This document shows positions 11,440-22,917 of a DNA stretch of 64,000 bases, one piece after another (the first letter of the stretch is position 1; the number at the start of each line of letters is the position of its first letter). Both the position numbers and the translations under genes were made by a program. The stretch comes from Pegoplata infirma (Eukaryota; Arthropoda; Insecta; Diptera; Anthomyiidae). Where the stretch lies: positions 201,958,581 to 202,022,580 of the forward strand of contig OY992537.1 of NCBI GenBank assembly GCA_963921195.1, written 5' to 3'. The notes under the pieces were generated by a model, which was given only the letters and a program-made list of their open reading frames with translations, made no database searches and was not told the DNA's origin.

Positions 11440-11975
11440 TTTTTCTAAGAAAAATCCCTAAGAATCACACAGAAGAAAATATAAAAAATGTTTCAGAAAA
11501 TTTACTTTTTCCATAAAAAAGTCTCTGAATTTTTCTATAGGAAATATCTGAGAATTTTCTTCAGGAAAATTTAAGAATTTTTTATATAAAAATTTATCAC
11601 AATCTGAGACTTTCTATATGAAAAAATGTCTCAGCATAAGATACTTCTTCTATAGGAAACATTTTTCAGAATCCAAGACTTTTGTTTGCTAAAGAAAAAA
11701 TGTCTCAGAATCTAAGACTTTTACTTTATAAAAATTTCTTGGAATCTAAAACTTTTTCTAAGGAAAAATGTTTCAGAATCTAATACATTTTCTAAATATA
11801 AATAACTTAGAATCTGAAATTTTTTCTATAGGAAAATGTTTCAGATCCTGAGTATATTTCTATTCGAAAAATGTCTCAGAAAATGTTTCAGAATCTTAAA
11901 CTTTTTCTAACGAAAAAATGTCTGCGAAAATTATACTTTTTATTTGGGAAAAATGTCTCAGATTATAGGAAATTG
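11440..11975. repeat. Degenerate palindromic minisatellite (GTCTCAGAATCTGAGAC type)
   Basis: Fifteen or so diverged units of about 35 bp, each 'TTTTTCTATAGGAAAAATGT' plus 'CTCAGAATCTGAGAC'-like. It belongs to the family whose homogeneous array is at 54361-55960. Confidence 0.7.
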
Positions 11976-12439
11976 CCTCAAAAATGTTAAAAATCATTAA
12001 GGTTGAGAATTTTCATAATCTCAGGTACATAGGTCTCTCAAAATCCGAGTATTTTTCTAAAAAAAAGTTTTTAGATTTTGCGATTTTTTTAAAAGGAAAA
12101 AAAAATTCAGAACCTAAGATGTTTTCTATGCAAATTATAGCTCTAAATTTTAAAATTTATCATGGATCACTTTTGAGTCTATAGCAAAATTGTACCATGT
12201 TATATTGCCCATTTATTTTATTTAAATTACTTTTGCCGAAGTCTGGCGACTTCGGGCCCTTTAAGGAATTTGTAGAGAAAGTAAAAACATGTTTTTGTAA
12301 ATTTTTTTTTAATTATTTTTTAACCGTTACGAGGGCGCATGTGACGCTTTTTTTGTCCCACTGCCATTTTAGGGCGTGGCTAAAAAAATAAATTAAATAA
12401 TGATCAAATAAAAATACTCTAGAACACAAAGCAGAAAAA
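11976..12439. other. No gene recognised
   Basis: A+T-rich sequence with small chance reading frames only. Confidence 0.3.
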
Positions 12440-12553
12440 AAATAACTTTTAAACATACACCGCGAGTGGCAAGGAGTCCCCCAACTCATCACACCCCCCC
12501 CCCCCCCCCAAAAAAAATCGGCACAGCCGAGTTTAACCCTCTCATTTGTTTGT
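12440..12553 (-). mobile_element. DINE-like family 1 end fragment with poly-C tract
   Basis: Reverse complement reads 'AAACAAATGAGAGGGTTAAA', hairpin 'CTCGGCTGTGCCGA', then a long G run. The same order opens the element at 287-815. The body is missing. Confidence 0.55.
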
Positions 12554-13124
12554 ATTCAGCTATTCGAATAATTTTTTTTCAATAATTTTATTCGAATAAT
12601 TTTATTTCATGTCATTTAACTTTGTTACCTTACTTTGTGACCCCAATTTACCAAACTGTATTGAGGTGTAACGAAATTTTAGGAATTTTCTTTTTACAAA
12701 TTTTCTTTTTTTTTTTTAATGAAATAGCTGTCAACAGGAACATTTTTATTTTTTTATGTCTTTCTTATTGTTTAGATAAGGTTTAAATTATTTTTTCTTC
12801 TCTAATGACACTTGTACTTTGAAAAAAAAAAAAAATGTTTGACAATTTGATTCTTTAAACAACAAGTGTTTATCGTGGTGTGGCACATGGCACCCATCCA
12901 TTTCTTCTCTGTTTGAAGCTGAATGCCAGTGTAGCCAGTGTATTGGAATTGTTTATTTATCTGTCATTGTGGACATTTAATGGTTTTATTTTTTTTTTTT
13001 TGGTCTTTAGTTATGTTGTGGTCTTTTTCAATAAGTTTTTTTATAAAAATATTTTTTTAATTTTTTTTTTTTTTATTTTATAGTTTTTCTTTCTATGCTC
13101 TTTGATGGATACTGTTTCCTTATT
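12554..13124. other. No gene recognised
   Basis: A+T- and T-rich sequence with long homopolymer runs. The 67-codon frame at 12880 is a low-complexity T-rich translation. Confidence 0.3.
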
Positions 13125-13250
13125 TATTTCCGATATTGCAAGTCTTGCAAAGTGCGAAATGTAAAATTTTGAAAAAAATTTTGGATTTTAAATCACATCT
13201 TCTTTTCTTTTTATCAAATCGCATTTCTTATACTGCATAAAGCAAATATA

Positions 13251-14192
13251 CAGTGGGCGACAATACATTGGAAACTTTTTTATAGTAGATGAAATTTGTT
13301 AAAGACAAAGTTAACAAAACTAAACGTTATAATTATCAAACAAGTATTATAAAAAAACGTTATGTAGGTAATTTATCAAGCTTTAATTTAAGCTTAATAG
13401 CGTCCAGATTGGGAAAATAATGAATGTGTTACGAGGGTCGATGTGGAAAATGAAAAAATTTATAGACATTTTTCAGAACATTTTTAAAAAATATTTCCGA
13501 GTAGATTTTTTCCAAGTTAAAACATTAGAAATTTAAAAAAAGGTCCAATAGTTTTTATTCAGTGATCAAATAATTTTTCCAACAACCCAAACAAACAGTG
13601 GAATTTTTTAAGTACAGTAGCAAAAATCCACATTTTTTGACCTCCATTTCTTTTGACCACTAATTTTTTGTTAACAAAGAGAAATTAAAATTATTTTAAT
13701 ATATCCTTAGCATATACTTAAGTGTACTAAAATTAATAAACAATAACATCTTTTCTTTGTTTATAAAAAAATGGTGGCCAAAAGAATTGGAGGTCTTTTG
13801 ACCTCCTTTTGTGGATTTTTGCTACTGTACTTAAAAAATTCCACTGTTTGTTTGGGTTGTTGGAAAAATTATTTGATCACTGAATAAAAACTATTGGACC
13901 TTTTTTTAAATTTCTAATGTTTTAACTTGGAAAAAAATCTACTCGGAAATATTTTTTAAAAATGTTCTAAAAAATGTCTATAATTTTTTTCATTTTCCAC
14001 ATCGACCCTCGTAACACATTCATTATTTTTCCAATCTGGACGCAATTAAGCTTAAATTAAAGCTTGATAAATTACCTACATATCTTTTTTTTATATTACT
14101 TGTTCGATAATTATAACGTTTAGTTTTCTTAACTTTGTTTTTAACAAATTTGATCTACTATAAAAAAGTTTCCAATGAATTGTCGCCCACTG
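13251..14192. mobile_element. Near-perfect palindromic Tc1/mariner-like element, TIR CAGTGGGCGAC, TSD TA
   Basis: It begins CAGTGGGCGACAATACATTG; the reverse complement of the end is CAGTGGGCGACAATTCATTG. TA flanks both sides (13249-13250 and 14193-14194). The arms mirror each other for about 360 bp with few differences. The centre is a second TA-flanked palindrome (13615-13827). No transposase, so it is a MITE-like foldback. Confidence 0.85.
13615..13827. mobile_element. Inner 213-bp Tc1-like MITE, TIR CAGTAGCAAAAATCCAC
   Basis: The left end CAGTAGCAAAAATCCACA and the right end (reverse complement CAGTAGCAAAAATCCACA) are each flanked by TA. It forms the centre of the 13251-14192 palindrome. 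Homologue at 7458-8265. Confidence 0.8.
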
Positions 14193-14508
14193 TATTTGCA
14201 GAAATGTTTGCTCTTGCAAAGTACAAAACTTATTATTCAAGATATTGCCAGTCTTGCAAAATGTGAAGATTTGCAGAAATGTTTGCTGTTGCATAGTTCA
14301 CTATGTAAAATTTATTGACGGTATTCACGTCAAAAATGTTTAGCCTTGCAAAGTGCGAAATGGAACATTTATTTGATCGCATATGTTTGTTGTAAAAATT
14401 TTGCATTTCACAATTTTGCAAGGCTAAAAATTGCTGACGTAAATACCACTATTATTTCAGATATTGCAAGGCTTGCAAAGTTTGATTTTAAAACAATCCT
14501 TGTGATTT

Positions 14509-15168
14509 TAATACCCTACACCACTCTGTGGTAAGGGTATAATGAGTTTGTGCTGATGTTTGTAACTACCCGAAATATTGGTCCTAGACCTACCTTTATG
14601 TATACCGATCGACTTAGAATTACTTTTTGAGTCGATTTAACGATGTCCGTCCGTCCGTCTGTCCATCTATCGGTTTAAGCACGATACAGGTTTTTCAATC
14701 AATTGACTTGAAATTTGAAACTTAATCATATTTTGGCCCAAGGACGAAGCCTATTGAAATTGGAGAAAATTGGTCCATGTTAAGACCTAGCCCCATACAA
14801 ACGCCCCCTTTGTATTAGGCTATAATGACTCTAGTAACCGTATTATAATAGATATCGCTTTGAAATTTAACAGGTAATCAAATTTTGTATGCACGAAATA
14901 TCATTCTAAATTTCAAAGGAATCGGGTCAGTCGTTCTGGTAGTCCTAATACAAACCACCCTCCCGATATTCACATAATTCCCTCAAAATTCATGAAAATG
15001 TAAATATTTGATAAAAATTGTATTTTTAGGTGTTAAGCGTGTACTTTAGTAACCAAATCAAATCGGAATATAATTGAACCATTGTTGGACTTACAATTTT
15101 TTTTCAGTAGTAATTGTGGAGGGTATCAATACACTCGGCAAGGCCGATTTTAACTTTTTTACTTGTTT
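14509..15168 (-). mobile_element. DINE-like family 2 element, complete, reverse orientation
   Basis: It opens with 'AATACCCTACACCACTCTGT', then carries 'AGTCGATTTAACGATGTCCG', the (CCGT) tract and 'CAAGGACGAAGCCTATTGAA'. It closes with 'GTGGAGGGTATCAATACACT', hairpin 'TCGGCAAGGCCGA' and 'TTTTTACTTGTTTAT'. Both ends are present. Confidence 0.7.
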
Positions 15169-15420
15169 ATAATATTTTTTTTAAATCGGTTTTTTTTTAA
15201 TCGCATTTCTTTTTGCATAAATCAAAAATTTTTGCAGAAATGTCTGCCCTTGGAAAGTGTAAAATGCTAAATTTATTGCAAAATAATATACATTTCCATT
15301 TTTTTTGTGCGATTATTGCAAAATTTATTGCAACATGGAAAACTTGTTTTCCTTGCAAAAATTTTGCACTTCGCATTTTGCAATACCATTTCTGTTATCA
15401 TTTGCAAATGGTGTAATAGT

Positions 15421-16437
15421 TTTCTTTCTCATTTTTTTTAAGTTCAAACAACCACATAGAAAGTGTAAAGTGAAGAATATAAAATGAAAGATGAAAATTG
15501 ATGTCAAGTCAATATTTAAATTGTTGTTCATATTTTAATGTCATGATAAACAAAACTGGGAAAATCTTTTACAAAAAAAAAAAATCTAGTAGAATTACGG
15601 AATTCGCAAAGGGAATTTATTAAGATTTTTTGTTAATAAAGAAATAGTTAAGTAAATAGTGACACATAACAAAATATTTGAAATATTTAGGTTTTGTAAT
15701 TGATTTTAAGAGAAAAAGAAAAATAATTTAACAATTTCAAGGTTTTCTTAAAAAAATATATTAGAAATATTTTTTAACAGAATATAATGAAGGTGTTTTA
15801 AGATTTATGAAGGAAAATGTAGAATTCAGATTTAAAAAAAAAATATAAGGCGGATGATTAGATTTTCTTGATTTAAAAACCACTGAAGATGTTAAAAATA
15901 TTATGGATTCTTATTAAGAAAGTGTGCTAATCGAAAAGTGCTGATGATGGAAGAGCGACAACTACCGAAAGCTTTCAAAATGTTACCGAAAGCTTTCAGA
16001 TATAGTTAATTTGAACTCAAACCCAACTAAATAAAAATTCTGTTATAATTTCTTAAATATTTTTTAGATTTTAAATTTATGCAATTTAAAAAACCATTTC
16101 CCCACAATTTAATGTCACTATTTTTTAGCAAAGACAAGTGTAAATATTTTAATTGCCACCTCAATTTTTGTTCTTTCAACTGAATTTTTCCATAGAAACT
16201 TTTATTACTATTTATTTTAACTTTGACATTAATTAAATTGAATTATTTGACATATTAATTACTGAAGTGTTTAACTTTATTATTTATACAACACGTATTA
16301 ATTCAACCGAAAAAAAAAATTGTTATCAAACACGTTACTAAATATTAAATTAGTTAAAGACAAAATTGTTTAATAAAAGTTTTTGGTAGTTGTCAAAGCA
16401 ACAGTTTTTCGGATAGAAATTTTAGAAATAAATGAGA
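15421..16437. other. No gene recognised
   Basis: A+T-rich unique-looking sequence. No repeat family of this window and no supported coding region was seen. Confidence 0.3.
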
Positions 16438-16445
16438 AAAGAAAG

Positions 16446-16966
16446 TAGTGCCTACGGTCAGTACCGTAGTACCGGGAATACCGGTATTCCCGGTTCTCGG
16501 TATTACCGGGAAATGGTACCGGTTTCCCGGTTCTTAATTCATTCCCGGTATTCCCGGGAATACCGGTATACCCGGTTCCGGTTCTGACGGTATTCCCGGG
16601 ACTACCGGTATGTATATTTTGTAAAATTTTGTACAATTAAAATTTTTCTTTGCTTTTACCAAAAATAAAATACTAAACATGTGAAAAATACCATTTCCAT
16701 TTAATTTTTTGAATTTAAGAAAAAATAGTTACATGATTTTCAAATTATTTTACAAACACAACTAAATTTTTCTGAAATACTGATTAAATAGGGGAATTGA
16801 AATATTTTATGGTATAGTATTTTTTTTGGTTTTTGAGAACCGGTACCAGGATCAGAACCGGTAATACCGGTATTCCCGGGAATATATCTAGAACCGGGAA
16901 ACCGGTACCAGAACCGGGAATACCGGTATTACCGGGAATACCGAGAACCGGGAAATGGGGGCACTA
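16446..16966. mobile_element. hAT-like element with GC-rich CCGGTATTCCCGG ends and 8-bp TSD
   Basis: TSD AAAGAAAG is at 16438-16445 and 16967-16974. TIRs start TAGTGCC on both sides. Inside each end lies 115-170 bp of iterated CCGGTATTCCCGG, ACCGGGAAACCGGT and GAACCGGGAAA words, strongly G+C-rich in this A+T-rich DNA. The centre (about 16613-16841) is A+T-rich. Non-coding. The 8-bp TSD and TAG start fit hAT. Confidence 0.8.
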
Positions 16967-17139
16967 AAAGAAAGTGAGAGTGCTGGGTATATTCTGTTCG
17001 TTTTCCAAGGCTTGAACACTTTTTTATCATTTTAAATATATTTCTAATCATATTTTTTTCTTTCTCTTTACAGGTATGTTATTTTCAAAACTGTCTACAA
17101 AATATGGCAAGTACTGCAATTGTAAAAATTTATTTAAAA

Positions 17140-17400
17140 CTTATTCTAAAATAGAATGAAACTTTTTTCGTATAAAAAAATTTTTCGATTTTTAGACATT
17201 TTTCGTGTACCAAAATTGAGAAATTCAGACCAATTTTTATAAAAAAAAATTCTCAAATTCTTAGAACTTTTTCGCATAGACAAAAAATTTTGTGTACCAA
17301 AATTGTCAAATTCTGAAATATTTTTCATATAAAAATTCTCAATTTCTGAGAAATTTGTCTCATTTGTCAAGTAAATTTCGAAAAATATTATTTAAAACTC
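17140..17400. repeat. Very degenerate palindromic minisatellite
   Basis: Words such as 'TTTTTCGTATAAAAAAATT' and 'CAAATTCTTAGAACTTTTTC' repeat at about 35-bp spacing. A worn relative of the TCTCAGATTCTGAGA family. Confidence 0.5.
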
Positions 17401-17429
17401 GAGAAAAATGTTAACTGAGATTTAAACAA

Positions 17430-18010
17430 CCCAGTCAAAAATCACCGCTGACATACTGAAGACCCTCCTTTTATGAAATTGCGGACATCATCATACGATT
17501 TTTACAAATGTCCCCAAATCAGCTGTCTAAGACGGGAAATAGACCGGTTAAATTCCCGAAATCGTATAGACCCATAAGTCTTACATCCTTTCTACTAAAG
17601 ACTATGGAAAAGTTCCTGGATCTTCACTTAAGATCCACATATTTGGACCCATATCCTTACACAGAAATACTGATATGCTAAAGGCAAAACTACTGATTCG
17701 GCTTTTCATTATCTAGTATCAGAGACAGAAAAAGTCCACAAATATCTCTTTGTGTTTTTCTAGATATGAGAGACCTTCTGATATCACTGGTTATTAGACT
17801 GTCGCAAAATACAAAAACTTTAAAATCTTGTACTCCACAAGGAGCATAAAGTCGAAAGAGGTTAATTATATGGTAGTAACCCTGAGTACTAAACTTGCTT
17901 GGAATTCACATTTAGACGGAACTTTTAGAAAGGCTATTGCTGCATTATGGACAGCTAATAAACATGTTAGGGTCTTTTTTAACAACCCATATCGGATGAA
18001 CCCGATGTGA
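17430..18010 (+). pseudogene. Dead non-LTR retrotransposon fragment (reverse transcriptase)
   Basis: Translation gives pieces of a reverse transcriptase in order: 'SYRPISLTSFLLKTMEKFLD' (about 17562-17621), 'KGKTTDSAFHYLVSETEKVH' (about 17681 on), 'TPQGA' near 17832, then 'AWNSHLDGTFRKAIAALW' (about 17896-17950). These match what I remember of Jockey/LOA-type LINEs: the RPISL motif, KGKSTDTALH, the PQG motif and the downstream 'LSWK.H' region. Frameshifts, stops and deletion of the catalytic YADD region make it non-functional. No 3' tail or target duplication was identified. Confidence 0.75.
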
Positions 18011-18055
18011 AAGCGACAAAAAAAGTCTCGGGTAAAGCTTAAACATTACTCTTAA

Positions 18056-18298
18056 GGATACTGAACTCATTTGGTCAGTCGACTTAACGCTTTGGACACC
18101 AATCGTCTTTTAATGATGTCTCATTCCCAAAAAATATTTTTTTCCGCTATTTATCATATGAAAAAAAAATATATGCGAATGGAACGCCATCTTATACACA
18201 TGATTATAATTATTTTTTCGATAGTGGGTTAAAAGACATCATTGAAAGACAATTGGTGCCCAAAGGGTTAAAGCGACTGACCAAATGAGTTATGCATC
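18056..18298. mobile_element. Palindromic MITE with TTAA flanks
   Basis: TTAA lies at 18052-18055 and 18299-18302. The arms mirror 'AACTCATTTGGTCAGTCG', 'CTTTGG' plus 'CACCAAT', 'GTCTTT' and 'AATGATGTCT', meeting near 18180. The terminal few bases are imperfect. A TTAA target suggests piggyBac- or Kolobok-like mobilisation; this is an inference. Confidence 0.6.
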
Positions 18299-18539
18299 TT
18301 AAAGTGTAATTTTTAATATTTACGCTCGACTTATTTTCAAGTCACAACCACATCCGCTATGAGCTGCTTAAAATGCCCAAAACTGCGATCTTTTTAAACT
18401 TTGACCTCAATTTTCTCAAAAACCTGATGAGATGAAAAATTTTGGTGACCGGATTTTTGACCAGAAAAACTAATGTAATTAAGTATCAAAGGTTTAGTAG
18501 TGTTATTTCATTTATTCTCCTGATTATTTTTTTATTTAG

Positions 18540-19080
18540 TATACATCTTCTCATTCGTTTCCCCTAATAATTTAAAAAGTTCGGGAAAATCCGAATAAAA
18601 GACGAACTAGCAGGAATTTCGACAAACTCAAAAATACGGGTCAGCTTAATTTTAATAGAGATTATTATATATGATTTTGGGGGTCGTACATATATACGAA
18701 CTAAATAAAAACGTTTATACATTTTTGACAATAAGGAACTTAAGGAAGCCGAGTTTGGACACGACCAATACGGCATTGGATAGGCCTCTAAAAAACCTTT
18801 CGATCTGTATTAAATGTTCATATAGCTTCTTTTGAAGAAATGGGAAAATCCTCAAAAAACTAAAAATATCCATTTCCCCCTCCGCTTCCCTTTGACCCGC
18901 TAAATGTGAGATTGCGCTGCTAAATAAAACAGGTTACTCTTACTTTGATCCCCTCTTTCCTACATGCAAGTTTCAGCACAATCGGTGGGTGCCCTGTGAA
19001 AGACCTTTCTTGAAAGTTTACCTGAACTGGGAAATAAAATTTCATCACAATAAAAATTAGAAAAAAATTTAAATATGCCG
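18540..19080. mobile_element. One-sided fragment of the ACAAGGNAGGTC element family
   Basis: 'CTTTGACCCGCTAAATGTGA', 'AAGTTTCAGCACAATCGG' and 'TGGGTGCCCTGTGAAAGACC' match the right half of the bounded element 51981-52451. Other parts, such as 'CGAATAAAAGACGAACTAGC', resemble 30640-30670. The left end is not recognisable. Confidence 0.5.
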
Positions 19081-19151
19081 ACAGATAGGATGAACGAACT
19101 CTGAGCTTCGCTTTGAACGAAAATGGTTTAATCGATTAATAGAGCAAATAA

Positions 19152-19784
19152 CACTGTTCGACACCACAAACCTCTCAGTGAAATGTCTAACTGGTCTTTA
19201 TAGATTTTGGTCACCTGGTTCCAAATCTGCCATCCAATTTTTTCTAGCACGTACCGTTTTTGAGATATTCGCTGTTAAAAAGTAAAAAAATCAATTTTTT
19301 AGCACTTTTGGGGGTCCACTGTTACGTATTTTTACGTTGCTTCCAAAAAAATAGGACTTTAATTTATATAAAATGGACCTCCTGATTCCAAAACTGCAAT
19401 CCAAATTTTTCTAGCATGTTCCGTTTTTGAGATATTCGCGTTTGAAAATTTAAGTGTGATTTATAAAGAGTTTGGGTTTTTCAAAGGCCAATGTTTCAAA
19501 AACGGCACGAGCTAGAAAAATTTTGGTGACAGATTTGGAATCAAGAGGTACCATTTATACTAAATCTAGTCATATTTTGTGTGAGCAGCTTAAGAATAAG
19601 TTACAATAGAGACCCAAAAAGTTCTAAATTTACGCAGTTTTTAATATTCAAACGCGAATATCTTAAAAACCTTACGTGATAGAAAAATTTGGAATGCAGA
19701 GTTGGAATCAGGAGGTCAAAATCTATTAAACTCATGTATTCTGATTCATGGGAGTGCGAATTTATATGAATTTGTTCAACAGTG
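19152..19784. mobile_element. Inverted-repeat element, TIR CACTGTTCGAC, 3-bp TSD TAA
   Basis: The ends are CACTGTTCGACA and, in reverse complement, CACTGTTGAACA, each flanked by TAA. The interior carries opposed diverged copies of 'CCTGATTCCAAA', 'TTTTTCTAGCAnGTnCCG' and 'TTTTTGAGATATTCGCG'. A 3-bp TAA duplication resembles PIF/Harbinger; tentative. Confidence 0.55.
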
Positions 19785-20037
19785 TAATTAATCGGGTTTG
19801 AAATTTTATCGGTTAATAATCGGTTAAATTTGAATTATTCGATTACCCGAATAATATCAATTTTAAATTTAATTTAAAAAAAACAGGAATTTTATGTACT
19901 TTTAAGTATTTTATTAATAAACAAGTAAGCCATCTATATTCCGTTATGCTCATTCTTGTCCGTCCGTCTGTCTGTCCTTGTAAACGGTGTAAACAGGAAT
20001 TTTATGTACTTTTAAGTATTTTATTAATAAACAAGTA

Positions 20038-21490
20038 CACTCAAAAAAAATAAATCTGTAATGTTAGCAAAAAAAGCTTGTAAACCTACAAGAAAATTTG
20101 CTGATTTTGAACCCACAATTTTTTTGCTAAAGTTAGCAAAAATGTTTTGCCAATAATTAGTTAACTAAATTTTTATTTTTTTTAACTTACAAGGGAAGTA
20201 TCTCAACCCTTATGAACCGATTTGCATGAAACGTAAAATATATATAAAAGAGACAATTCTAAGGTTGGGGTGTCTCGGCTTATCGGCCATATTGGGGATT
20301 TAGGGGTTCAAAACATGGGTCAAAAAATATCGAAAAAATCGTTTTTTGGATTTTTCAGCCATTTCTTTCTAAGAAACTATATGATGTTTACATATGAGAA
20401 GAAAGGTTTTTTTAATGCCTATCCAACGGTGGCATAACCTTGTAAAAGTTTGGCTTCGTTAAATACTTTTTTCATGAAAATGTGAAAATTTTTGGGGGTA
20501 TTTATATGAAGACATATAGCTACGATGTCCATATGAATACGAAATAATCTTTATTAAATTTAAGTCGACACGTATTTTTGCTCTAGAGGATATTCCTGTT
20601 AGTTCGTGAGTTATCGAAATTTTCCCGGAGGTCCATATGGTTTCATAAGGGGACAACGAAATTTTGAAACACTGATATGGCCGAAAAGCCGAGACACCCC
20701 AACCTTAAAATCGTCTCATTTATATATATTTTAAGTTTCAGGCAAATCGGTTCATAAGGGTTGAGATACTTCCCTTGTTAGTTTATACACATCTGAGGAC
20801 CCCATTGGGTTCGGACCCCATAGGTCCAGACCCCGATGGGCCTAGACCTAGTTGGGTTCCTTAAAAATCGTCATAATTGTTGATCCAAAAATTGTGTCCG
20901 TTTCGCTCTACCTTGCTTAGTTTTTAAGATACGTGATTATAGGGGACCACTGGGGTCTTGAGAATTAAAAAACTCGATAACTTAAAAAATATTACTCGGA
21001 TAGCTTTTGACTGTTTTGCGGTCTTGTTCTACATGTTGAGAGCTACAAAAGTGGTTTTGGACTTTTTGTTGTGTCGGCAATATTTACCGAGATATGAGCA
21101 TTTTAAAATTTTCGGGAATGCTAACTTTTTTGGATCCAAAGTTAGGGCCCATTAGGGTCCACACATGTGAAGAGGACCGGCGATACTATGGAGATTCTAA
21201 GAACCAAAAATGGCCTCCATTTTGCTCTATCTGGCTTAGTTTTCGAGATAGCGCCATTTACCATTTATTTTGCTAATATTAGCAAAAAATCTTGTAAAAA
21301 TGTTGTCAACTCAATTTCAAATTTAGCAAAAGAAATTAGTTCAAAGCTTGTTTAAAATTGCTAATGTGCTAAATGAAGTTTACATGAATTTTTTGCTGAC
21401 ATGCTAATCTCAACTAAAAATTTGCTAAAAGTTAGCTAACTAGCATTAGTAAAAAAAATTAGTAAATCTACTAACGTATTTTTTTGAGTG
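20038..21490. mobile_element. CACTCAAAA-ended element, variant B, TSD TA, empty site visible nearby
   Basis: It starts CACTCAAAAAAAATAAATCT and ends 'TATTTTTTTGAGTG'. TA flanks both sides (20036-20037 and 21491-21492). The uninterrupted sequence 'ACAAGTAAGCCATCTATATT' at 19921-19940 is a paralogous empty site and proves the borders. The interior is rich in 'TTAGCAAAAA' and 'TTGCTAA'. A second palindromic element (20189-20779) is nested in it. Homologous copy at 43957-44799. Confidence 0.85.
20189..20779. mobile_element. Nested palindromic element, TIR ACAAGGGAAGTATCTCAACC
   Basis: The left end ACAAGGGAAGTATCTCAACC is mirrored by the right end 'GGTTGAGATACTTCCCTTGT'. The arms share 'GGTTGGGGTGTCTCGGCTT', with its mirror at 20685-20705. 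The sister element at 43957 lacks this segment, reading 'CAACTTATTGTTAGTTCA' at 44103, which supports insertion here. Relatives occur at 25770-27135, 51981-52451 and 52850-52980. Confidence 0.7.
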
Positions 21491-22279
21491 TAAGCCATCT
21501 ATATTCCGTTATGCTCATTCTTGTCCGTCCGTCTGTCTGCCCATGTAAACGGTGTAAACATGATACAGGTCGTAATTGGTCCATATTTAGACTTAGCACC
21601 CATACAAAGGTCCTCTTTAGTTTTGGCTAAAATGACTCTAATAACCGTACTATAATAGATATCTTTTCGAAATTTGGCAGGTAAAAGTGTTTTGATTTTG
21701 CAAATCAACATTCCCTATTTTAAAGGAATCGGACCAGTTCTTCTTGTAGCCCCCATGCAAACCACCTTCCCGATTTTCACATAAATCTCTCGAATTACTT
21801 GAAAATAGAAAATATTTAATTAAAATTTTGTTTGTGTCTGTACTTTAATAACCTTATCAAATCTGATTTCCATCGGACCATTTTCGGACTAAGGCCCTAT
21901 GTCAAAATTTTGCCCGATATTCACCGATTTGATTTGTGAGTGTTTTTACACTTATTAAAGATTTGACAAAATATAGATCTAATCGGCCCATTTTTGAACT
22001 TGGCACCCATTTTCCGGGAAACTCTAGTGTAGGGTATTATATAGTCGGTCGTGACCGAGTATAATTTTTTTAATTGTTTTTTTTTTTGAATTTAATCTGA
22101 AAAATTTATACTCAAAAAATAAGTAAAAGTACTCAAGTAAAATCGACTCAAATTAACAGATTTATTTGTTATTTGAAAACTGGCAATTTTGAATTATTCG
22201 AACATATAATCGACTAAAATTAATCAGTTAACGACTTACGGTTAATCGATTGAATACCCTACTATATTAGTTTAGTCTG

Positions 22280-22584
22280 GAGCCTGATTTCTCTTAAGTT
22301 TAACCCCTATAGGCGGCGCTGTTATCGTAATATATCAATTTCTTTATGGTACGATTTGGCTGAAATTCCAAAAATATATTTATTAAACAAAAATTAGTTT
22401 CCTGATAAATTTTGGAACCGGTAGATGGCGTTGGGTGAAGTTATTAACAAAATTCTTTATTTCATTAAAATTTTACGGCACTTCAGAATGTATGCAAATA
22501 TGTCATATATAGGTGGCGATGGGGAGAAGCTATTTAGATATTTATATCTAAGTTAACACGGGCAACGCCGGGCACTTCAGCTAG
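22280..22584 (+). mobile_element. Helitron 3'-end fragment
   Basis: It ends 'ACACGGGCAACGCCGGGCAC' then 'TTCAGCTAG' followed by T. A GC-rich near-hairpin shortly before a terminal CTAG, with T after it, is typical of canonical insect Helitron 3' ends. Upstream has 'AGGCGGCGCTGTTATCG', 'GTAGATGGCGTTGGG' and 'GGTGGCGATGGGGAG', also seen in such elements. The 5' end is not recognised. Confidence 0.6.
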
Positions 22585-22917
22585 TTTAAAACAAATTTTG
22601 AATAAAAATGGGCCAACAAAAAAAAGCACAATTGTGCAAAAAAATTACACTATTATGGCACATTTCCCAATCGTGCTCTAAAGCGGTTTTAACTGCTTTC
22701 TTTTAACTAAACATAATTTGCGGAGACCCAATTATGTTTAAATTAAATAAAACTATTCTCAGCAATAATATTTATTATTAAATAAGAATTAACACATTGA
22801 AAAACAAACACACATGTTAGACTAAATAAATTTGTTAACCCATTTCGAATCACTGTTCAATCACCTTTTTCAAAAAAAGTATTTATGTATGAAAAAGGTG
22901 GGATTTCAAGTATATTT

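Larger units (their letters stand above)
13125..15420. repeat. Dispersed CTTGCAAAGTGCGAAATG repeats, interrupted by two elements
   Basis: Imperfect words 'TGCAGAAATGTTTGC' and 'CTTGCAAAGTGCGAAATG' recur at about 13145, 14201, 14272, 14345, 14470 and 15234, some about 72 bp apart. Some copies are inverted (near 14400 and 15355). The Tc1-like element 13251-14192 and a DINE (14509-15168) split the block. Confidence 0.5.
19885..22075 (-). mobile_element. DINE-like family 2 element with internal tandem duplication and a large insertion
   Basis: The body (21493-22075) runs from the (CCGT) tract to 'GTGTAGGGTATTATATAGTC' and the hairpin 'GTCGGTCGTGACCGA'. A block of about 110 bp at its other side is present as a direct duplication: 'TTTAAGTATTTTATTAATAA' plus 'ACAAGTA' ends at both 19927 and 20037. 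'CATCTATATTCCGTTATGCT' follows directly in the first copy but only after the insertion 20038-21490 in the second. Confidence 0.65.

Noticed and set aside
12880..13083. 67-codon hydrophobic frame resembling a membrane protein
   Set aside because: It is a T-rich low-complexity translation (Phe/Leu/Val) without start context or homology signal.
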